NCBI GenBank assembly: GCA_000432835.1
Contig: FR890367.1
Location: forward strand, 3,284-67,283
Source of the DNA: Clostridium sp. CAG:417
GTDB lineage: Bacteria > Bacillota_I > Bacilli_A > RF39 > UBA660
Direction of reading: 5' to 3'
Length of the DNA stretch: 64,000 nt
In this document: piece after piece, positions 42,764 through 50,648 of the stretch
Layout of the letters: every line of letters starts with the position of its first letter
How positions within the stretch are numbered: position 1 is the first letter of the stretch
Translations under genes and position numbers: made by a program
The notes under the pieces: model-generated
What the model was told of the DNA's origin: nothing
The model's input: the letters and a program-made list of their open reading frames with translations, nothing else
Databases searched by the model: none

Positions 42764-43525
42764 ATGTATTTTAAAAGCAAAGATATCCAAATGTATTATG
42801 AAAAATATGGAAATGGCAATGATATAATGTTAATACTTCCTGGTTGGGGTGAAACACGTAAGACTTTTAATAAAATTATTGAGTATTATAAAAATATTTA
42901 TACTATTTATATTATGGATTATCCTGGTTTTGGAAACACTAAATTTCCAAGTGGGGATTTAACAATTTATGATTATGCCCTCTTAATAAAAGAGTTTATG
43001 ATTTCTGAAAAGATTAGCAATCCAGTTTTACTTGCCCATTCTTTTGGTGGAAGAATAGCCATTATTTTAACTGGTTATTTTAATATTAAAATAGAGAAAA
43101 TGATACTTATGGATATAGCGGGAATTAGAAGAAAAAGTATTAAACGATGGTTGAAACAAAAAATTTATAAATTTAGAAAAAAATGTAATGTATTTTTACC
43201 AAAGCGGTTTAGAAAAAATTATTTAAAACGCCTTAAAAATAAATATGGTTCGACTGACTATAATAGTTTAGGAAAGAATATGATTAAAACTTTTACTAAT
43301 GTTATCAATGAAGATTTAAGAAAATATGTTAACAAAATAAGCAGTGAGGTTTTGTTAATTTGGGGAATGAGAGATATAGATACACCATTAAAAGATGGAT
43401 ACTTTTTTAATAAAAAGATAAAAGATTCGGCCTTAATTATATTTCCTTATGGTACTCATTTTACATACTTAGAATATCATATACAAATTCTTAGTATCAT
43501 TGATTGCTTTGTTAATAACACGTAA
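42764..43525 (+). CDS. Alpha/beta hydrolase
   Basis: This 253-residue cytoplasmic hydrolase has a classic fold. The oxyanion strand is LILPGWGETRKTF, the nucleophile elbow is LLAHSFGGRIA, the acid is in WGMRDIDTPL, and the catalytic His is in YGTHFTYLEY. A very basic cap region lies between (KSIKRWLKQKIYKFRKKC and FLPKRFRKNYLKR). This may favour an anionic or lipid substrate, which is speculation. The substrate cannot be deduced. It is a single gene convergent with proS. The ATG follows AGGTGA. Confidence 0.85.
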   Translation: MYFKSKDIQMYYEKYGNGNDIMLILPGWGETRKTFNKIIEYYKNIYTIYIMDYPGFGNTKFPSGDLTIYDYALLIKEFMISEKISNPVLLAHSFGGRIAIILTGYFNIKIEKMILMDIAGIRRKSIKRWLKQKIYKFRKKCNVFLPKRFRKNYLKRLKNKYGSTDYNSLGKNMIKTFTNVINEDLRKYVNKISSEVLLIWGMRDIDTPLKDGYFFNKKIKDSALIIFPYGTHFTYLEYHIQILSIIDCFVNNT

Positions 43526-43556
43526 AAAGGTCTTTAGTTATTACTAAAGGCCTTTT
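43525..43556. terminator. Bidirectional terminator between hydrolase and proS
   Basis: A 14-bp stem (43525-43538 with 43543-43556, one G-T pair) with loop TATT separates two convergent genes. Confidence 0.9.
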
Positions 43557-44985
43557 AATATTGGATTCCCCAAACTACATAATATTTGGCTTCACTTCCA
43601 CAACAAACGCATTTATCATCAATAAGTGCTTTATTTTCTAATATACATCTTGATTTACAACCTCTGATTTCTTTAATTTTTTCTTCACATTTAGGATTTC
43701 CGCACCACATAGCGTGAATAAATCCTGGTTGAGTTTCAAGAATTTGCTTTATTTCATCTAAATTATGAGCTTCAAATGTCAATTTGTCTCTTCTTTCTTT
43801 TGCTCTTTCATACATATCGTGTTGAATTATTTCTAATAGATCTTTTGTATATTTTACAATATCAATATTCTTAGCAACATCCATTTTTTCTCTAGTGTCT
43901 CTTCTCGCAACAACAATTTTATTTTGTGCTAAATCGCGTTCACCAATTTCTATTCTTACAGGAATTCCGTTTACTTCTGCTTCTGCAAATTTAAAGCCTG
44001 GTGATTTTTCGGTATCATCTATATACGCAACTACACCATTATTTAGTAATTTTTCTTTATATTCTTCAGCTATCTTCTTTACTTCTTCACTTTTACCAAT
44101 TGGAATAATAACTACCTGTTTTGGAGCAATACGAGGTGGTAAAACCAAACCATAATCATCACTATGAACCATGATTAAAGCTCCAATCATTCTTGTTGTT
44201 GTTCCCCATGATGTTTGGTAAACATATTCTTCTTTATTTTCTTTATTAGTAAATTTAACATCATAAGCTTTAGAAAATTTCTGTCCAAAATAATGTGATG
44301 TTCCAGCTTGTAAACTAACTCCATTATACATTAGAGCTTCATTTGTTAGTGTATATTCAGCACCAGAAAATTTTTCTTTTTCAGTCTTTTTTCCTCTAAT
44401 GGAAGGGATTGCTAAGACATTATTATGAAAGTCATGGTAAACTCCCATCATTTGATCTGTTTCTTTTTCAGCTTCTTCTTTAGTAGCATGTACTGTGTGA
44501 CCTTCTTGCCATAAGAACTCACGACTTCTAAGGAATGGTCTAGTTTCTTTTTCCCAACGGAAAACATTGCACCACTGATTGTATAACATTGGCAAATCAC
44601 GATGAGACTTAACATGATTATGATAATAATCACAGAAAAGTGTTTCACTTGTTGGACGAATACAAAGTTTCTCATCCAATTTTTTACTACCGCCTTCTGT
44701 TACCCAAGCGACTTCAGGGGCAAAGCCTTCTACTAAATCTTTTTCTTTATTTAACATATTTTCAGGTATTAATAAAGGCATTTGACAGTTCACATGTCCT
44801 AATTTTTTAAATTCTTGATCCAAAATACTTTGCATTTTTTCCCAAATGGCATAACCGTTTGGCTCTATAACAATACATCCTTTAACAGAAGAATAATCTG
44901 CTAAATGAGCAGCTTTTACAACATCTGTATACCATTTAGCAAAGTCAACATCTCGTGATGTTATTTTTTTATTATCTTTTTCCAT
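43555..44985 (-). CDS. proS: Prolyl-tRNA synthetase, archaeal/eukaryal-type (short form)
   Basis: This class II synthetase charges tRNA-Pro. The 476 residues lack the editing insertion of bacterial-type ProRS and end in the C-terminal zinc domain of the archaeal/eukaryal type (CGNPKCEE, GCKSRC, CVCCGSEAKYYVVWG, final Tyr). Motif 2 is in CNVFRWEKETRPFLRSREF, with the proline-site block LWQEGHTVHA, and QTSWGTTTRMIGALIM near motif 3. This type is common in some Firmicutes and mycoplasmas. The ATG follows GAGGG. It lies 33 bp after yneF with no terminator between them. Confidence 0.94.
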   Translation of the reverse strand: MEKDNKKITSRDVDFAKWYTDVVKAAHLADYSSVKGCIVIEPNGYAIWEKMQSILDQEFKKLGHVNCQMPLLIPENMLNKEKDLVEGFAPEVAWVTEGGSKKLDEKLCIRPTSETLFCDYYHNHVKSHRDLPMLYNQWCNVFRWEKETRPFLRSREFLWQEGHTVHATKEEAEKETDQMMGVYHDFHNNVLAIPSIRGKKTEKEKFSGAEYTLTNEALMYNGVSLQAGTSHYFGQKFSKAYDVKFTNKENKEEYVYQTSWGTTTRMIGALIMVHSDDYGLVLPPRIAPKQVVIIPIGKSEEVKKIAEEYKEKLLNNGVVAYIDDTEKSPGFKFAEAEVNGIPVRIEIGERDLAQNKIVVARRDTREKMDVAKNIDIVKYTKDLLEIIQHDMYERAKERRDKLTFEAHNLDEIKQILETQPGFIHAMWCGNPKCEEKIKEIRGCKSRCILENKALIDDKCVCCGSEAKYYVVWGIQY

Positions 44986-45018
44986 ACTACCCTCTTTTCT
45001 TATAACAGAAAAAAACTA

Positions 45019-45228
45019 TTACATATATTTACTCATAGATTTCATCATTTGATTTATTTGCTTTTGATTAGGCTTTCTACCCATTTGACTCATTAAATCT
45101 TTAATCATAGTTTCATTAATAGGCGGGTTTTTCTTTAAATATTTTTTTGTAACAGTACGGGCAATAAAAAAGCCAATAACTGCTCCAATAATTAAACCAA
45201 TTAATACTAATAATATATCATGTAACAT
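45019..45228 (-). CDS. yneF: UPF0154 small membrane protein (YneF)
   Basis: This 69-residue protein has one N-terminal membrane span (ILLVLIGLIIGAVIGFFIA) and a conserved cytoplasmic tail (KKNPPINETMIKDLMSQMGR, then KPNQKQINQMM), which is the UPF0154 signature. Its function is unknown. In Bacillus, yneF follows sirA (yneE) and tkt, and the same order is kept here. The ATG follows AAGGAGA. A promoter lies 24 bp upstream. Confidence 0.93.
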   Translation of the reverse strand: MLHDILLVLIGLIIGAVIGFFIARTVTKKYLKKNPPINETMIKDLMSQMGRKPNQKQINQMMKSMSKYM

Positions 45229-45251
45229 ATAATCTCTCCTTTTCCTCTTAT

Positions 45252-45280
45252 ATTTTACTAGATTTTTCTTTATTCGTAAA
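45252..45280 (-). promoter_or_regulatory. Promoter for yneF(-proS)
   Basis: TTTACG, 17 bp, TAAAAT on the minus strand, just inside the sirA-yneF gap. Confidence 0.45.
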
Positions 45281-45300
45281 GGGTGAGTTATAATGAAGTC

Positions 45301-45744
45301 TTAATAAGTACCTATTAATTTATTATTTTTATAAATATCTTTTAAAAAGAAATAGTCGTTATTTGCAAAATCACAAACAAAAAAATTAGGATTTTCTTTA
45401 TATAAACCTTTAAAAAAATAATTTTGATCTTTACTAGTACTTATTTTAATATATGTTTTCTTTACTTCCATAGTAGTTATTTCTGATAAGTAGAAGTTAT
45501 TATATATATGTACGTTACATCTTTTACTATATGGAATGTCTTGGTGTAATGTAATAAAGAGACGACGATCTAATTCTTCTTTTGGAAGAGGTTTTATTAA
45601 TTGATAAAAAAGATGCTTTCCATATATTATATTGTCTTTTTTGATGGTATATACCTGTTTTAAAAGATTATAAAGGGAAATTTCATAATTATAATATAAA
45701 GCTAAATATTCTTCTCTAATATCAAATACAAAAAAAGTTCTCAT
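45301..45744 (-). CDS. sirA: SirA/YneE-family protein (regulator of DnaA-dependent initiation)
   Basis: SirA in Bacillus binds DnaA domain I and blocks replication initiation on entry to sporulation. This 147-residue protein resembles it in length and layout. The N-terminal strand MRTFFVFDIREEYLALYY is followed by a middle LITKPLP-like LIKPLPKEELDRRL. Near the C-terminus NPNFFVCDFANNDYFFL matches the SirA block that reads PCFLAIDFNSKRYGWL in Bacillus. The position between tkt and yneF is exactly that of yneE, which strengthens the call. No sporulation regulator is seen here, so the trigger may differ. The ATG follows AGGTGA. Confidence 0.75.
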   Translation of the reverse strand: MRTFFVFDIREEYLALYYNYEISLYNLLKQVYTIKKDNIIYGKHLFYQLIKPLPKEELDRRLFITLHQDIPYSKRCNVHIYNNFYLSEITTMEVKKTYIKISTSKDQNYFFKGLYKENPNFFVCDFANNDYFFLKDIYKNNKLIGTY

Positions 45745-45804
45745 TTTATCACCTATTTCTATTTAAGTATAAAATTTGAGAACAAGATTTTTTGTCGAAT
45801 TATA

Positions 45805-47781
45805 TTATTTAATAAGATTTTCTACTCTCTTTTCTAGACTATCAGTATCAAAGCCGTATTTCTTTAATACATCATCTTTGCTACCACTAGCTCCATATTC
45901 TTCTTGTGATATTATATATTTGTCATTAAATATTAGTTTATTCCATACAACACTTGGCGCTTTTTCGATAACAATTTTTTTCTTTTCTACTGGTAAAATT
46001 TCATCTATATATTCATCTGTTTGTTTTAAGAAAGTATTTAGTGAAGGCATGCTCACAACTCTTAGATCAAAACCTTTTGTGAAAAGGCGATCACTTATTT
46101 CTATGGCCTGGTGTAGTTCTTCACCAGAAGATATTAATATTCCATCTAATTGTCTTTGCTCTTTTTTGACAATATATCCGCCATATTTAACATTATTTAT
46201 AGAAGTATTTTCTAGGCACTTTACAGGGCTCTTAGTAAGAACTATTGCCTTAGGATTATCATTTGATGACATAATTATTTTGTATACACCAGCCACTTCA
46301 TTGGCATCACATGGTCTATAAACGTCTAAATTAATAGTATTTCTTAGAGTGTTTAATTGCTCAATTGGTTGATGAGTTGGGCCATCTTCGCCGACGCTAA
46401 TAGAATCATGAGTAAAAATATATGTTACTGGTAGATGCATCATACAAGCTAGGCGCATTGCTGGACGCATATAATCACTAAATGCTAAAAATGTTGACCC
46501 ATACGCACGATATCCTACTAAACTTAGACCGTTTAAGATTGAGGACATAGCATGTTCTCTTACACCAAAATAAATATTTTTACCGGCATAGTTAGATTCT
46601 TCAAAATCTTTGCCATCTTCTATATAATTTTTACAACTAGAAAATAAATCAGCACTACCACCAAATAAAAGATTTGAGGCCTTACTGTAAGCATTTAGAA
46701 CTTTACCAGCAGTTAGGCGAAGTTCTGCTTCTTCATTTGATATATCTAAATCATTTATAACAATATCTTTTTTATTAGCCATTAGTGAATTAATAAAATT
46801 TAAATCTTCTTCTGATAGTTTGGTTAATTTTTGTTCAAAGTCTGAAACAAGGTTAGCATTTCTTTCATTTATAAGATATTGAAAATCTTCCATTGCTTCA
46901 AGGGATACTGTAAATGATACATCACGAAGATTTAATTTTTGCTTTATAGATGAAATGTCTTCTTTTTCAAGTGGGGTTCCATGACATAAATTACTACCCT
47001 CTAGTTTTGAATACTGACCAATATTTGTTGATACTTCTATTAGAGTTGGTTTATCACTTAATTTTGCTTGGTCAATAGCAGCACTAATCATAGCAGAATC
47101 TTCACCATTTAAAACTTCTAAAGTATTCCAACCTAAACCTTCATAAATTAAGCGAACGTTTTCTGTAAAGGTTAGTTTTGTTTTACCGTCTAGAGACATT
47201 TTATTAGAATCATATAGAACAATTAAGTTATTTAGTTTAAGAGTTCCAGCAAGAGATGCTGCCTCATAGCTTACCCCTTCCATTAGGTCTCCATCACTAC
47301 ATAAAACATAAGTTTTGTAATCAACTACGTCTTCTTTAGAATGTAGTAAGGCGTTGGTATGTTTTTGTCCCATTGCCATTCCAACGGCACTAGCAAATCC
47401 TTCACCTAATGGACCTGTTGACATATCTACTCCTGGTGTTTTGTTATATTCTGGATGACCTGGTGTAAGTGAGTCAAGTTGTCTAAATGATTTTAAATCA
47501 TCTAATTCAATATCAAAACCAGCCATAAATAGTGTTGCATAAAGCAGGCTTGAAGCATGACCAGCACTTAGAATGAAACGATCACGATTATAAAAGTTAG
47601 GATTACTAGGATCAAATTTTAAATGATGAGCATAAATAGTATAAATAATTGGAGCTGCATCTAAAACTATACCTGGATGACCGCTTTTAGCATTATCTAT
47701 CATATCGATTCCAAGCATTCTAATAGTATCAATTATTTTTTGTTCATTTATAGGATTATCATTATTTTTAGTAACACGCAC
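45805..47781 (-). CDS. tkt: Transketolase
   Basis: Transketolase moves two-carbon units between sugar phosphates in the pentose phosphate pathway with thiamine diphosphate. Landmarks are MIDNAKSGHPGIVLD, TPGHPEYNKTPGVDMSTGPLG, the cofactor-binding CSDGDLMEGVSYEAA, FGGSADL, GVREHAMSSILNG and THDSISVGEDGPTHQP. The length is about 658 residues, standard for the family. The best start is GTG 47781, eight bases after AAGGAG. An earlier in-frame GTG overlaps the ribosome site. A near-consensus promoter precedes it, and sirA and yneF follow on the same strand. Confidence 0.96.
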   Translation of the reverse strand: MRVTKNNDNPINEQKIIDTIRMLGIDMIDNAKSGHPGIVLDAAPIIYTIYAHHLKFDPSNPNFYNRDRFILSAGHASSLLYATLFMAGFDIELDDLKSFRQLDSLTPGHPEYNKTPGVDMSTGPLGEGFASAVGMAMGQKHTNALLHSKEDVVDYKTYVLCSDGDLMEGVSYEAASLAGTLKLNNLIVLYDSNKMSLDGKTKLTFTENVRLIYEGLGWNTLEVLNGEDSAMISAAIDQAKLSDKPTLIEVSTNIGQYSKLEGSNLCHGTPLEKEDISSIKQKLNLRDVSFTVSLEAMEDFQYLINERNANLVSDFEQKLTKLSEEDLNFINSLMANKKDIVINDLDISNEEAELRLTAGKVLNAYSKASNLLFGGSADLFSSCKNYIEDGKDFEESNYAGKNIYFGVREHAMSSILNGLSLVGYRAYGSTFLAFSDYMRPAMRLACMMHLPVTYIFTHDSISVGEDGPTHQPIEQLNTLRNTINLDVYRPCDANEVAGVYKIIMSSNDNPKAIVLTKSPVKCLENTSINNVKYGGYIVKKEQRQLDGILISSGEELHQAIEISDRLFTKGFDLRVVSMPSLNTFLKQTDEYIDEILPVEKKKIVIEKAPSVVWNKLIFNDKYIISQEEYGASGSKDDVLKKYGFDTDSLEKRVENLIK

Positions 47782-47801
47782 AATAATCACTCCTTGTTTA
47801 T

Positions 47802-47830
47802 ATTATACATTTTAAAGATATATATTTCAA
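47802..47830 (-). promoter_or_regulatory. Strong sigma-A promoter for tkt
   Basis: TTGAAA, 17 bp, TATAAT on the minus strand, 20 bp before the GTG start. Confidence 0.75.
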
Positions 47831-47861
47831 CTTTATTTTGTAAACCTTAAGTTATGTAAAG

Positions 47862-47900
47862 AAAAAACTTCGTTTCTTTTTATCTAAAAAACGAAGTTTT
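47862..47900 (-). terminator. Intrinsic terminator after clpB
   Basis: AAAACTTCGTTT and AAACGAAGTTTT form a 12-bp stem with a 13-base loop and a TT-rich tail on the minus strand. Confidence 0.88.
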
Positions 47901-47917
47901 ACTTAATTTATTATATT

Positions 47918-50026
47918 TTAATTAGTCTTTTTTTCACTATTTATTGTAAAATGTTCATCAATATAGTCAATTGTTACTGTAGAAGAAGGTTTGATCTCAT
48001 TATTGATTAATTTTTTAGCTAATAATACTTCAATTGTTCTATTAACTACTCTTTTTAATGGTCTAGCACCATAAGCTACATCGTATCCTGTATCTACTAA
48101 ATATGATTTAGCTCTATCTGTTAAAACTATTGAAATGTTACTTTCTTTTAATCTATCCTCTATTTGAGCAATAATTTTATCTAGTATTTCTCTAATTGTT
48201 GATTTTTGTAGTTCATTAAAGATAATTATTTCGTCGATACGGTTGATAAATTCTGGCCTAAAGTAATTTCTTACTTCATCTAAGACCTTTTCTTTATTGC
48301 CTTCAAGAACATAATTACTTCCAAGGTTTGATGTCATAATGATAATTGTATTTTTAAAATCTACTGTTCTACCATTGGAATCTGTTAATCGTCCATCATC
48401 TAGAATCTGTAATAAAAGATTTAAAACTTCAGGATGAGCTTTTTCTATTTCATCAAATAAAACTATACTATAAGGATTTCTTCTCACAGCTTCAGTTAAT
48501 TCTCCACCTTCATCATATCCAACATATCCTGGAGGGGATCCAATTAATCTAGAAACTGAGAATTTTTCCATATATTCACTCATATCAATCCTAACCATGT
48601 GCTTTTCATCATCAAATAATTCATAAGCAAGACTTCTAGCTACTTCTGTTTTACCAACTCCTGTTGGACCTAAAAACATAAAGGAACCAATTGGTCTATT
48701 AGGATCTTTAATACCACTACGACTCTTTAGAATAGCATCACTTACGAGCTTAATAGCCTCATCTTGGCCTTTTACTCTCTTCTTTAAATTATCTTCTAAA
48801 AGAAGAAGCTTTTCACGCTCGCTACTTACTAATTTAGATATTGGAACGTTTGTCCATCTAGAAATTACTGCAGCTATATCGTCTGGTGTAACTACATCAC
48901 TTATAAGTTGATTTTTAGTTTTGGCTCTTAATTCACTTAATTCTTTTTCAAGTTCTGGAATTGTACCATGTTTTAATCTAGCGGCAGTTTCAAGATCATA
49001 TTCATTTTCAGCCTTCGATAAAGAAAACTTAGCCTTTTCTAGTTCTTCTTTTTTATCTTTAATTTTATCAATTATTTCTTTTTCACTATTCCATTTTTCT
49101 TTAAGATCATGTTCTTCGCTCTTAAGATTTGTTAGTGTTTCATCTAGTGAAAGAACTCTTTTTTTACTTATGTCATCTTTTTCTTTTTTTAAAGCTTCAC
49201 GTTCAACCTCAAGACGCATTATTTCACGTTCAAGATTATCAAGTTCTTCTGGAACACTATCCAACTGGACCCTAATAGTTGCACAGGCCTCATCTATTAA
49301 ATCAATAGCTTTATCAGGCAAGTATCTATCAGTAATATAACGGTTTGAAAGATTGGCAGCAGTCACTAGAGTTCTATCTTGAATAGTTACTCCGTGATGT
49401 ATCTCAAATCTTTCTTTCAAACCACGTAAAATGGTAATTGTATCGATTATCGAAGGTTCACTTACTTTGACTTTTTGAAAACGTCTTTCAAGTGCACCAT
49501 CTTTTTCAATATATTTACGATATTCATTTAATGTTGTCGCACCAATTACTTTTATTTCTCCACGGGCAAGCATAGGTTTTAAGATATTTGAAGTATCCAT
49601 TCCGCCTTCGGAATTACCAGCGCCAACAATAGTATGGATTTCATCAATAAACATGATGATTTCTCCTTCACTTTTTTTGACTTCATTTAAGACTTTCTTT
49701 AAACGCTCTTCAAATTCTCCCCTATATTTAGCTCCGGCAATTAAGGATGCCATATCTAGTTCCCAAATAGTTTTATTTTTTAGGCTATTAGGAACATCTC
49801 CTTTAACAATTCGTTCAGCAAGGCCTTCTACTATGGCGGTTTTTCCGACACCAGGCTCACCTATTAAAACTGGGTTATTTTTAGTTTTTCGAGATAAGAC
49901 ACGTGTAATGTTACGTATTTCTTCATCCCTACCAATGACGGGATCCATTTTACCTTCTTTGGCTCTTTCAGTAATATTACGACCATATTTTTCTAGAACA
50001 TTTTCTTCTTCATTATTATTAAACAT
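47918..50026 (-). CDS. clpB: ClpB-type disaggregase lacking the N-terminal domain
   Basis: ClpB threads aggregated proteins through a hexameric ring with DnaK. Two AAA+ modules are present: Walker A GEPGVGKTAIVEGL with MFIDEIHTIVG, and Walker A LGPTGVGKTEVAR with LFDEIEKAHPEV. Between them lies a full coiled-coil middle domain of about 120 residues (REIMRLEVEREALKKE onward), which marks ClpB rather than ClpC. The usual N-terminal substrate domain of about 150 residues is absent, and the protein begins close to ENVLEKYGRNIT. Its length is 702 residues. No ClpP-docking tripeptide loop was noticed. The start is ATG 50026 behind AGGGGTGA. An upstream ATG at 50041 would lie at or before the transcript start. 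CIRCE control fits a heat-shock gene. Confidence 0.92.
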   Translation of the reverse strand: MFNNNEEENVLEKYGRNITERAKEGKMDPVIGRDEEIRNITRVLSRKTKNNPVLIGEPGVGKTAIVEGLAERIVKGDVPNSLKNKTIWELDMASLIAGAKYRGEFEERLKKVLNEVKKSEGEIIMFIDEIHTIVGAGNSEGGMDTSNILKPMLARGEIKVIGATTLNEYRKYIEKDGALERRFQKVKVSEPSIIDTITILRGLKERFEIHHGVTIQDRTLVTAANLSNRYITDRYLPDKAIDLIDEACATIRVQLDSVPEELDNLEREIMRLEVEREALKKEKDDISKKRVLSLDETLTNLKSEEHDLKEKWNSEKEIIDKIKDKKEELEKAKFSLSKAENEYDLETAARLKHGTIPELEKELSELRAKTKNQLISDVVTPDDIAAVISRWTNVPISKLVSSEREKLLLLEDNLKKRVKGQDEAIKLVSDAILKSRSGIKDPNRPIGSFMFLGPTGVGKTEVARSLAYELFDDEKHMVRIDMSEYMEKFSVSRLIGSPPGYVGYDEGGELTEAVRRNPYSIVLFDEIEKAHPEVLNLLLQILDDGRLTDSNGRTVDFKNTIIIMTSNLGSNYVLEGNKEKVLDEVRNYFRPEFINRIDEIIIFNELQKSTIREILDKIIAQIEDRLKESNISIVLTDRAKSYLVDTGYDVAYGARPLKRVVNRTIEVLLAKKLINNEIKPSSTVTIDYIDEHFTINSEKKTN

Positions 50027-50046
50027 AATATCACCCCTCATTGTTA

Positions 50047-50074
50047 ATTATAGCACTATTTTAGCACTTGTCAA
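50047..50074 (-). promoter_or_regulatory. clpB promoter overlapping CIRCE
   Basis: TTGACA, 16 bp, TATAAT on the minus strand, both perfect. The -35 lies inside the CIRCE element. Confidence 0.8.
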
Positions 50075-50087
50075 TAGAGAGTGCTAA
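50061..50087. promoter_or_regulatory. CIRCE operator (HrcA binding site)
   Basis: On the plus strand TTAGCACTT, nine bases, GAGTGCTAA match the CIRCE consensus TTAGCACTC-N9-GAGTGCTAA with one mismatch. A further partial half-site, TAGCACTA, follows at 50051-50058. The tspO stop codon lies inside the element. Confidence 0.92.
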
Positions 50088-50542
50088 TTATTTAGAAAAT
50101 ATGTGAAAATATTTAAATAGGTAGCAAAGCTTACCCATAATAAATATGGTATTTGTAAAAGACCAGCTAACTTTTCTTTTCTGTAAAACACCCTTATCAT
50201 TCTAATCACTAATATAAGGAGAAGAAGAATAATTAAAATAGAAAATAGTCGCCATTTAAAAGTAAAGAAAAATATTGGCCAACTTAAATTTACAATCAAC
50301 TGTTCATAATAGACTTTTTTTGTATCGTTATCGTGTAAATTGTTTATTTCAAGTTGCGCAAATGATATACCCATCAAAGTATATAATATGCTCCAAACTA
50401 TAGGAAAAATGATGCCAGGTGGAGAAAGTGGTGGTTTAGCTAGTGTTTCATAATCCATAGTTTTGGATGTTATCAAGCCTACAATCCCTCCTAGTATTAA
50501 AGGAAGAAGAATGGATTTTAAATATATTTTAAATTTATTCAT
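50084..50542 (-). CDS. tspO: TspO/MBR family membrane protein
   Basis: TspO proteins are five-helix membrane proteins linked to tetrapyrrole or steroid binding and stress. This 152-residue protein has five hydrophobic segments and the family motifs AKPPLSPPGIIFPIVWSILYTLMG, split here as the PPLSPPG loop and the WSILYTLMG helix, then NLSWPIFFF and YLLWVSFATYLN. Tryptophans are fewer than in Rhodobacter TspO. It is transcribed toward clpB, and its stop codon lies within the clpB CIRCE. The ATG follows GAAGG. Confidence 0.9.
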   Translation of the reverse strand: MNKFKIYLKSILLPLILGGIVGLITSKTMDYETLAKPPLSPPGIIFPIVWSILYTLMGISFAQLEINNLHDNDTKKVYYEQLIVNLSWPIFFFTFKWRLFSILIILLLLILVIRMIRVFYRKEKLAGLLQIPYLLWVSFATYLNIFTYFLNN

Positions 50543-50593
50543 AAATTGCCTTCTTTCATATTAATAATTTATGGAAAGAAAAACATAAATATA

Positions 50594-50622
50594 CAAAAAA
50601 GTGTACTTTTTTCGAGTACACT
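50594..50622 (-). terminator. Intrinsic terminator after the 612-residue protein gene
   Basis: AGTGTACT, a 7-base loop and AGTACACT are followed by six T on the minus strand. Confidence 0.9.
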
Positions 50623-50648
50623 GTATTATAACTTCAACTTGACTACTT

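Noticed and set aside
45776..46321. 181-codon plus-strand frame
   Set aside because: Antisense to the transketolase gene, no family resemblance or ribosome site.
50027..50041. Upstream ATG for clpB
   Set aside because: It lies at or before the predicted transcript start, and its own codons form the ribosome site of the chosen ATG.
48921..50087. Two plus-strand frames of 139 and 144 codons
   Set aside because: Both are antisense to clpB, Ser-rich shadows. The second also runs through the CIRCE element.
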